Below, in pieces: positions 59,049-64,000 of a stretch of 64,000 nt of DNA. This DNA comes from Oceanospirillaceae bacterium (GTDB lineage Bacteria; Pseudomonadota; Gammaproteobacteria; Pseudomonadales; Litoribrevibacteraceae). Below the pieces are notes generated by a model. The model saw only the letters and a program-made list of their open reading frames with translations. It did no database searches and had not been told where the DNA came from. Each line of letters begins with the position of its first letter. Within the stretch, counting starts at the first letter, position 1. The position numbers and the translations under genes are program-made. The stretch is taken from NCBI GenBank assembly GCA_015665455.1, contig JADFAD010000006.1, forward strand, positions 1-64,000. The letters run 5' to 3'.

Positions 59049-59633
59049 TTACCAACCTTCAACACCTTTCATATCAGGCAGGTGATGGGCAATGCCTTTA
59101 TGGCAATCAATACACGTTTTCTCTCCGCTTGCTAGGGCCGTTGAATGTTGATCCATCGCTCGCTTGCTTTGGCGAGTAAGATCCATAAACTCGAAGTTAT
59201 GGCAGTTACGACATTCCAGTGAATCATTCGCTTTTAGTCGTCGCCATTCATTCCCAGCCAGTTGTCTACGATGCTCTAAGAACTTTTCACGAGTATCTAT
59301 CGTTCCGAAGATCTTCGCCCAAACTTCTTTAGATGCTTGCATCTTACGGGCAATTTTATCCGTCCAGTTATGCGGTACATGACAATCAGAACACGTTGCT
59401 CGAACACCGGATCGATTCGTATAGTGAATGGTCGTTTTAAGTTCCTCGAACACGTTGTCACGCATCTCATGACACCCTGTACAAAACTCTTCGGTATTAG
59501 TGACTTCCAGAGCGGTGTTAAATGCCCCCCAGAAAATAATCCCTGCAATAAAACCACCGAGTGTTAGGAATCCCAGACTGTAATGAACGCTAGGTCTTTT
59601 CAGAACCTTAAGGTATTTCTTGATTGTACTCAT
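59049..59633 (-). CDS. napC: Tetraheme quinol dehydrogenase NapC
   Basis: A 194-residue membrane-anchored c-type cytochrome that oxidises quinol and reduces NapB. A single N-terminal membrane helix ([18 protein letters not shown]) precedes four heme sites CTGCH, CSDCH, CRNCH and CIDCH. NapC/NirT-family landmarks include [17 protein letters not shown] and [11 protein letters not shown]. The ATG at 59633 follows GGAGG; the longer frame to 59696 would overlap napB and is rejected. It is the last gene of napEFDABC. Confidence 0.97.
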   Translation of the reverse strand: MSTIKKYLKVLKRPSVHYSLGFLTLGGFIAGIIFWGAFNTALEVTNTEEFCTGCHEMRDNVFEELKTTIHYTNRSGVRATCSDCHVPHNWTDKIARKMQASKEVWAKIFGTIDTREKFLEHRRQLAGNEWRRLKANDSLECRNCHNFEFMDLTRQSKRAMDQHSTALASGEKTCIDCHKGIAHHLPDMKGVEGW

Positions 59634-59646
59634 TAGAGCCTCCAGT

Positions 59647-60150
59647 CTACTTCTTTTCACCAATGATGTTGTAAACATCTTGGAATTCATTTTCAACCAA
59701 TGGCTTCGAATCCAGTTGCACTACATGGCACTGATTACAGAAATAACGTCGAGGAGAAATCTCAGCCAAAAAATTACCATCCCGGTTCATAAAGTGAGTC
59801 ACGCTCACCATCGGCGCCTGAGACTCTTCAGCACGATCTCTTGCATGACAAGACATACACTTATTTGCATTCTTATTGACCGGATAGTTATCGACTTTAT
59901 GAGGAATGGTCGGCGGTTGCATTGGATACGCACGCTGACGCTTCTCATCAGTATTCTCTACTTTTGCAATTGCAGGTGCTTGAGGCTCCTTATTTAAATG
60001 AACCTCACCACGCAACGTAGAGATGTACTCTTGCCCTGCATAAGTCAAAGATGCAAATGAAACAGAAGTAAGCAATGCAACTGAAGCAACTAACGCAGGC
60101 AAGGATTTTTTCAACAAACGTATATTAAACATGTTAACTAAATTAAACAT
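59647..60150 (-). CDS. napB: Periplasmic diheme cytochrome NapB
   Basis: A 167-residue small subunit of periplasmic nitrate reductase. A signal peptide at residues 1-38 (ending LTYAGQ) directs it to the periplasm. Two heme sites, [11 protein letters not shown] and [11 protein letters not shown], and the family block [21 protein letters not shown] (here shown in part) carry electrons from NapC to NapA. The ATG at 60150, seven bases after AGGAG, is chosen over the GTG at 60156. Confidence 0.97.
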   Translation of the reverse strand: MFNLVNMFNIRLLKKSLPALVASVALLTSVSFASLTYAGQEYISTLRGEVHLNKEPQAPAIAKVENTDEKRQRAYPMQPPTIPHKVDNYPVNKNANKCMSCHARDRAEESQAPMVSVTHFMNRDGNFLAEISPRRYFCNQCHVVQLDSKPLVENEFQDVYNIIGEKK

Positions 60151-60164
60151 AATCACTCTCCTCG

Positions 60165-62660
60165 TTAAGCCTTCACAATTTTAACAGCGCACTTTTTATA
60201 GTCCGTCTGTTTAGAAATTGGATCAGTCGCATCAAGGGTTACTTTGTTGATCAACTGGGAAGCGTCAAACCATGGAACAAACACCAAACCAACAGGCGGT
60301 TTATTACGTCCGCGCGTTTCAACACGAGTTCTAATTTCACCTCGGCGAGAAACCACTTTGATTTCATCTCCACGGCGTAGACCACGTTTTTTAGCATCGT
60401 CAGGATGCATATAACACACCGCATTTGGCACTGCTTTATAAAGTTCAGGAACTCGCTGCGTCATTGAGCCTGAATGCCAGTGCTCAAGTACACGACCTGT
60501 ACATAACCACACATCGAACTCTTCATCTGGAGCTTCCGGTGGTGCTTCATAAGGCAGAGCAAAGATAATCGCTTTATTATCTTTCTTGCCATAGAACTGG
60601 TAACCCGTGCCTTCTTTCACGTACGGATCTTCACCTTCAATGAAACGCCATTTGGTTTCTTTACCGTTCACAACAGGCCAGCGAAGGCCGCGAACGTTGT
60701 GATACGTATCAAAAGGCGCTAAATCATGACCGTGACCACGACCAAACTCTGCGTATTCTTCAAACAAACCTTTTTGAATATAAAAACCGAAGTCTTTCGC
60801 TTCAAAGTTTTCATAGTCTTTACTGGTTTGTTCTAGCGGGAATTGATCTACATTGCCGTTTTTATACAAAACTTCATACAACGTCTTACCTTTGTAAGAT
60901 GGGTTCGCAGCTAAGATCTCCGCAGGCCATACTTCATCGGTAGTAAAGCGCTTTGAGAATTCAACGAGTTGCCATAAATCAGACTTCGCTTCTCCTGGTG
61001 CATCCACCAACTGATGCCAAAATTGAGTACGTCTTTCAGCATTACCAAAAGCACCTTCTTTCTCAACCCACATCGCTGCAGGCAATACCAAATCAGCCGC
61101 CTGAGCCGTAACTGTTGGGTAAGCATCGGATACAACAATAAAGTTATCTGGGTTGCGGTAACCGGGTAACGTTTCTTCATTAAGATTCGCTGCTGCCTGA
61201 ACGTTATTGTTTACCATCACCCAATACGCGTTTAGATCACCATCTTTTAGTTTCCGATTCTGTAAAGCAGCATGGTATCCAGGCTTTGGAGGAATAATAT
61301 CTTTCGGTAATTTCCAAATCTTCTCTGCAAGTGCTCTGTGCTTAGGATTTTTAACAACCATATCCGCAGGTAAACGATGAGAGAACGTACCTACTTCTCT
61401 AGCCGTACCGCATGCAGATGGCTGACCAGTCAGAGAGAATGGGCTGTTACCAGGCTTTGAAATTTTTCCTGTTAACAAGTGAATGTTATAAAGAAGATTG
61501 TTACACCACACTCCACGAGTGTGCTGGTTTGTTCCCATTGTCCAGAAAGAAGTAACCTTCAAGTCCGGATCTGCGTACATTTTAGCCAGTTGAATTAATT
61601 GCTCTTCTGAAACTCCAGAGATTTCGCTGGCTTTTTCTGCCGTATATTCACCAACAAACGCTTTAAACTCATCAAAATCGATCGGTGTAGACCCGCCCGC
61701 TTTATCGGCGTTCTTAGCTTTCTGTTGCAGCGGATGCTCAGGACGTAAACCATAACCAATGTCAGTATTACCACGACGGAAGTTGGTATGTTTATTAACA
61801 AAATCCCAATCAACCGCATCATTCTGAATAATGTAATTGGCAATAAAGTTCAGAATTGCCAAATCAGATTGAGGATTAAAGATAACAGGGACATCTGCTA
61901 GATCGAAGCTACGATGCTCGTAGGTTGAAAGCACGGCTACTTGTACATGCGGAGCACTTAATCGACGATCTGTCACACGCGTCCACAAGATGGGATGCAT
62001 CTCAGCCATGTTTGAGCCCCAAAGCACAAACGCGTCTGCACTTTCCATGTCATCGTAACAACCCATAGGCTCATCAATACCAAAGGTACGCATGAAGCCA
62101 CCCACAGCAGAAGCCATACAGTGACGAGCATTTGGATCAATGTTATTGGATAGGAAACCTGCTTTCATCAATTTTGATGCGGCATAACCTTCCCAAACAG
62201 TCCACTGTCCAGAACCAAACATACCAACAGCCGTTGGGCCTTTCTCTTTAAGCGTCTTTTTGAACTTCTCTTCCATAACATCGAAGGCTTCATCCCACGA
62301 TACCGGTTCAAATTCACCGTCTTTGGCGTATTTACCATCAGTTTTACGAAGCATTGGGGTCGTTAAACGGTCTTTGCCGTACATGATCTTTGATAAGAAA
62401 TACCCCTTAACGCAGCTCAAGCCCTTATTTACTTCTGATTTTATATCACCATGCGTAGCAACAACTTTGCCTTCTTTCGTTGCAACATGAATACTGCAAC
62501 CGGTACCACAGAATCGACAAGGTGCTTTTGACCACGTTAATTCGGTTTCTTTTGAGCTGGTAATAACATTACTGGCCTGCGCCGGTAAGGTTATGCCTGC
62601 AGCCGCAGCCGCAGTTGCAGCTGCTTGCGCCTTTATGTAATCACGACGAGTTAGTTTCAT
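60165..62660 (-). CDS. napA: Periplasmic nitrate reductase catalytic subunit NapA
   Basis: An 831-residue molybdopterin enzyme that reduces nitrate to nitrite in the periplasm. The Tat signal has the twin arginine ([13 protein letters not shown]) followed by an Ala-rich core. The [4Fe-4S] site is formed by [13 protein letters not shown] and GLSCVKG. The molybdenum Cys ligand is in [12 protein letters not shown]. The C-terminal cofactor-binding domain is complete ([15 protein letters not shown]). Length is normal. It is in the nap operon, next to its chaperone gene napD. Confidence 0.98.
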   Translation of the reverse strand: MKLTRRDYIKAQAAATAAAAAGITLPAQASNVITSSKETELTWSKAPCRFCGTGCSIHVATKEGKVVATHGDIKSEVNKGLSCVKGYFLSKIMYGKDRLTTPMLRKTDGKYAKDGEFEPVSWDEAFDVMEEKFKKTLKEKGPTAVGMFGSGQWTVWEGYAASKLMKAGFLSNNIDPNARHCMASAVGGFMRTFGIDEPMGCYDDMESADAFVLWGSNMAEMHPILWTRVTDRRLSAPHVQVAVLSTYEHRSFDLADVPVIFNPQSDLAILNFIANYIIQNDAVDWDFVNKHTNFRRGNTDIGYGLRPEHPLQQKAKNADKAGGSTPIDFDEFKAFVGEYTAEKASEISGVSEEQLIQLAKMYADPDLKVTSFWTMGTNQHTRGVWCNNLLYNIHLLTGKISKPGNSPFSLTGQPSACGTAREVGTFSHRLPADMVVKNPKHRALAEKIWKLPKDIIPPKPGYHAALQNRKLKDGDLNAYWVMVNNNVQAAANLNEETLPGYRNPDNFIVVSDAYPTVTAQAADLVLPAAMWVEKEGAFGNAERRTQFWHQLVDAPGEAKSDLWQLVEFSKRFTTDEVWPAEILAANPSYKGKTLYEVLYKNGNVDQFPLEQTSKDYENFEAKDFGFYIQKGLFEEYAEFGRGHGHDLAPFDTYHNVRGLRWPVVNGKETKWRFIEGEDPYVKEGTGYQFYGKKDNKAIIFALPYEAPPEAPDEEFDVWLCTGRVLEHWHSGSMTQRVPELYKAVPNAVCYMHPDDAKKRGLRRGDEIKVVSRRGEIRTRVETRGRNKPPVGLVFVPWFDASQLINKVTLDATDPISKQTDYKKCAVKIVKA

Positions 62661-62708
62661 CTCTCACCCCAAGCTTCGCTTAGTTATAAGTTTTTTAATT
62701 GGTATTAG

Positions 62709-63005
62709 TTAGTTAATTACTTCACTGTCCGGGTCATCATCAACTTGGTGATAAACCAAAGAAACGTTGGCGACACCGTTAATATCTTTTATTTGATCAA
62801 TGATGCTTGCCATCCCTCGCTCTGTATCACTTTCGACGACGACAACTAATTTCCCCTGATCATCAGAAGCATGAACTTCAGCTCCTTCAAGTTCATGGAT
62901 GCATTTATTCACACGACACATAAACTCAGGTTTGAATTGGACTATGGCACTGGAGATATGATATTCACCCTCCAAGGCGTTTATATACTGCTCAGGCGAT
63001 CGCAT
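62709..63005 (-). CDS. napD: NapD, Tat-signal-binding chaperone for NapA
   Basis: A 98-residue cytoplasmic protein with the NapD ferredoxin-like fold. HISSAIVQFKPEFMCRVNKC and VVVVESDTERGMASIIDQI are recognisable, and GVANVSLVYHQVDDD matches the usual NapD end. NapD binds the NapA signal peptide and prevents early export. The ATG at 63005 overlaps the end of napF by 14 bases. The GTG at 63023 gives a longer alternative. Confidence 0.93.
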   Translation of the reverse strand: MRSPEQYINALEGEYHISSAIVQFKPEFMCRVNKCIHELEGAEVHASDDQGKLVVVVESDTERGMASIIDQIKDINGVANVSLVYHQVDDDPDSEVIN

Positions 63006-63567
63006 AGTTCTGTTCTTCTCCACCGCTTTGGTTTGATTTAGGTGTCATGTCACAAATATTTATAGCTGAGGTAGGGCAAACGGATACGCATGCACCACAC
63101 CCTGTGCATAAGTCAGACCCTATGATCGGTTCTGGCATGGAAGCCGAGTTGTACTTCATGGTTATTGCCCTTACATCGCATACGTCTTTGCAGCTTTGAC
63201 ATACAATGCCTTTTTGAACCATACAGGCACCTTCGAGAGATACAGCTGTCGCGTCATCAGCATCATTGATTACCGCTATTTGATTCCAAGGCCGTTCAGA
63301 TAATTTTTTAAAAATAGGTTCATTACATACCGCTGAGCATTCTCCGCAAAACGTGCATTCCCCGAGGTTAAAGTCAACGGAAGGAAACCCCCCATCCCCT
63401 TTAATAATCACCTGTTCAGGACACGCTTCAGCACACTTACCACAACGAGTACATTGATCCAGAAATACTTCGCTCGACACAGCCCATGGCATATTTACAT
63501 TCGGTTGCTGTACTGAACTGGCCGCTTTAACCCGACCTCTGAACAATAAACGACGAGAGAAATCCAC
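62992..63567 (-). CDS. napF: NapF ferredoxin-type protein
   Basis: A 191-residue cytoplasmic iron-sulphur protein. Clusters are indicated by CTRCGKCAEACPEQ, CTFCGECSAVCNEP and CTGCGACVSVCPTS. A fourth, atypical Cys group occurs in VCQSCKDVCD. NapF is thought to help insert the iron-sulphur cluster of NapA in the cytoplasm. The start is a GTG at 63567 (MDFSRRLLFRGRV), just after napE stops. Confidence 0.93.
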   Translation of the reverse strand: MDFSRRLLFRGRVKAASSVQQPNVNMPWAVSSEVFLDQCTRCGKCAEACPEQVIIKGDGGFPSVDFNLGECTFCGECSAVCNEPIFKKLSERPWNQIAVINDADDATAVSLEGACMVQKGIVCQSCKDVCDVRAITMKYNSASMPEPIIGSDLCTGCGACVSVCPTSAINICDMTPKSNQSGGEEQNYAIA

Positions 63568-63569
63568 GT

Positions 63570-63716
63570 TTATGTTCCCGGAGGCCCCATGAGCAACTGG
63601 CTAATCCACACCATAAATCCGTACCCACCAACAATGGCCACCGATAAAACGGGAAAGAGTACGACAGTCATAAACAAAAACATTTTTCGTTCATCTTTCT
63701 TTTCAATTTCGTCCAT
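63570..63716 (-). CDS. napE: NapE small membrane protein
   Basis: A 48-residue membrane protein of the NapE family: a charged start (MDEIEKKDERKMFLF), one transmembrane helix (TVVLFPVLSVAIVGGYGFMVW) and the short C-terminal QLLMGPPGT. The PVLSVAIVGGYGF core is typical. Its role is unknown. It is the first gene of the operon, three bases before napF. GGTGG lies before the ATG. It was found by direct translation, since it is short. Confidence 0.93.
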   Translation of the reverse strand: MDEIEKKDERKMFLFMTVVLFPVLSVAIVGGYGFMVWISQLLMGPPGT

Positions 63717-63785
63717 AATCACCACCACAAGAAATTATTTTTTTGTGCCTTTAGCGTAGACTACAAATACTAAATATTTACACAT

Positions 63786-63791
63786 ATTGTA
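63786..63791 (-). promoter_or_regulatory. napE: -10 element of the nap operon promoter
   Basis: On the minus strand TACAAT is a good -10. The predicted start near 63780 is 41.5 bases from the centre of the FNR box, as in class II FNR-activated promoters. The leader would be about 64 bases. Confidence 0.65.
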
Positions 63792-63814
63792 TTACTGTCA
63801 GGACGATACATTGA

Positions 63815-63828
63815 TTGATCAAGATCAA
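63815..63828. promoter_or_regulatory. FNR box upstream of nap
   Basis: TTGATCAAGATCAA fits the FNR consensus TTGAT-N4-ATCAA exactly. It lies at -41.5 from the predicted nap start, the place for activation under low oxygen. It also lies 15 bases before the divergent ATG at 63844. Confidence 0.85.
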
Positions 63829-63843
63829 TAGAAAGGAGGTAAC

Positions 63844-64000
63844 ATGAATAAAAAACTAAGAGCCCCACTTAAGAGCAACCCAGTAACCGCAATCATTCTC
63901 ATTACCCTAGTAAGTAGTTGCAGCAACCTATCAACCGCGACAGAGCTAACATGGAAAACCCAGTTCAAATCGAATCAATGTCCTATCAGTGAGTCTGGTG
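63844..64000 (+). CDS. Partial predicted lipoprotein, cut by the window end
   Basis: The first 52 codons of a gene running off the window. The start has a strong AAAGGAGG site. The residues form a lipoprotein signal: MNKKLRAPL, hydrophobic core (AIILITLVSS) and Cys at about 27 in LVSSC, followed by Ser/Asn/Thr. The mature part seen is too short to recognise. It is divergent from nap, with the FNR box just upstream of the ribosome-binding site, so it may be oxygen-regulated. Confidence 0.75.
   Translation, partial: MNKKLRAPLKSNPVTAIILITLVSSCSNLSTATELTWKTQFKSNQCPISESG

Overview
This 64 kb window is a chromosomal segment of a moderately AT-rich (about 40% GC by eye), Gram-negative, facultatively anaerobic gammaproteobacterium. 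The best guess is a marine member of the Oceanospirillales/Pseudomonadales. The reasons are a divergent psrA-lexA pair as in Pseudomonas, a FabR repressor, a prkA-yeaH-ycgB operon, an OprF/OmpA-type porin with TSP3 repeats, DUF6160 secreted proteins and many c-di-GMP and phosphorelay proteins. I see no phage, insertion sequence, tRNA, rRNA or CRISPR array. The window reads as ordinary core chromosome with a few lineage-specific genes. Species cannot be fixed from this sequence alone.

Layout. 0-4 kb: a secreted DUF6160 protein and a large MalT/AlkS-type LuxR regulator, both on the minus strand and ending in near-identical terminators. 4-6 kb: psrA and lexA, divergent, each with a readable promoter and operator. 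6-11 kb: a pseudouridine-synthase homologue that lacks the catalytic Asp, a DUF924 protein, a royal-jelly/yellow-like beta-propeller, an intact RluA-type synthase and PepD. 11-23 kb: small-molecule metabolism (YdhR, alanine dehydrogenase, the formaldehyde-detoxification pair frmA-fghA, GST, GNAT, serine deaminase, ArgE), a LysR regulator, a MATE pump, a HEAT-like protein and a membrane-anchored HEPN-like protein. 23-35 kb: OmpA-like porin, HisC, a GAF-PAS-GGDEF-EAL protein, ArgO/ArgP, GlnK-AmtB, FabR, an unknown secreted protein, a second DUF6160 protein and TtcA. 35-46 kb: a DnaJ-related protein, acetyl-CoA synthetase, a hybrid kinase, a YecA-family protein, an HsbR-like regulator, a DUF454 membrane protein, an ABC exporter and a fungal-type cytosine deaminase. 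46-51 kb: the prkA-yeaH-ycgB stress operon behind a sigma-54-type promoter. 51-58 kb: three large signalling proteins. 58-64 kb: moaB, then the napEFDABC periplasmic nitrate reductase operon behind an FNR box, then the start of a divergent lipoprotein gene.

How the parts work together. Nitrogen handling is prominent: nap nitrate respiration, GlnK-AmtB ammonium uptake, and amino-acid deamination and export (Ald, SdaA, ArgO). MoaB may serve the molybdenum cofactor of NapA. Signalling is dense: two GGDEF-EAL proteins, one double-REC diguanylate cyclase, two hybrid kinases and one REC-phosphatase-kinase.

No wholly new multi-gene system can be demonstrated here. The best leads are: the two DUF6160 proteins and the adjacent LuxR/MalT regulator; the catalytically altered RluA homologue; the Fcy1-like cytosine deaminase; an inverted repeat abutting the ribosome-binding site of the GAF-PAS-GGDEF-EAL gene; a 90-bp nested inverted repeat at 55.7 kb; and the FNR, sigma-54 and PsrA sites.
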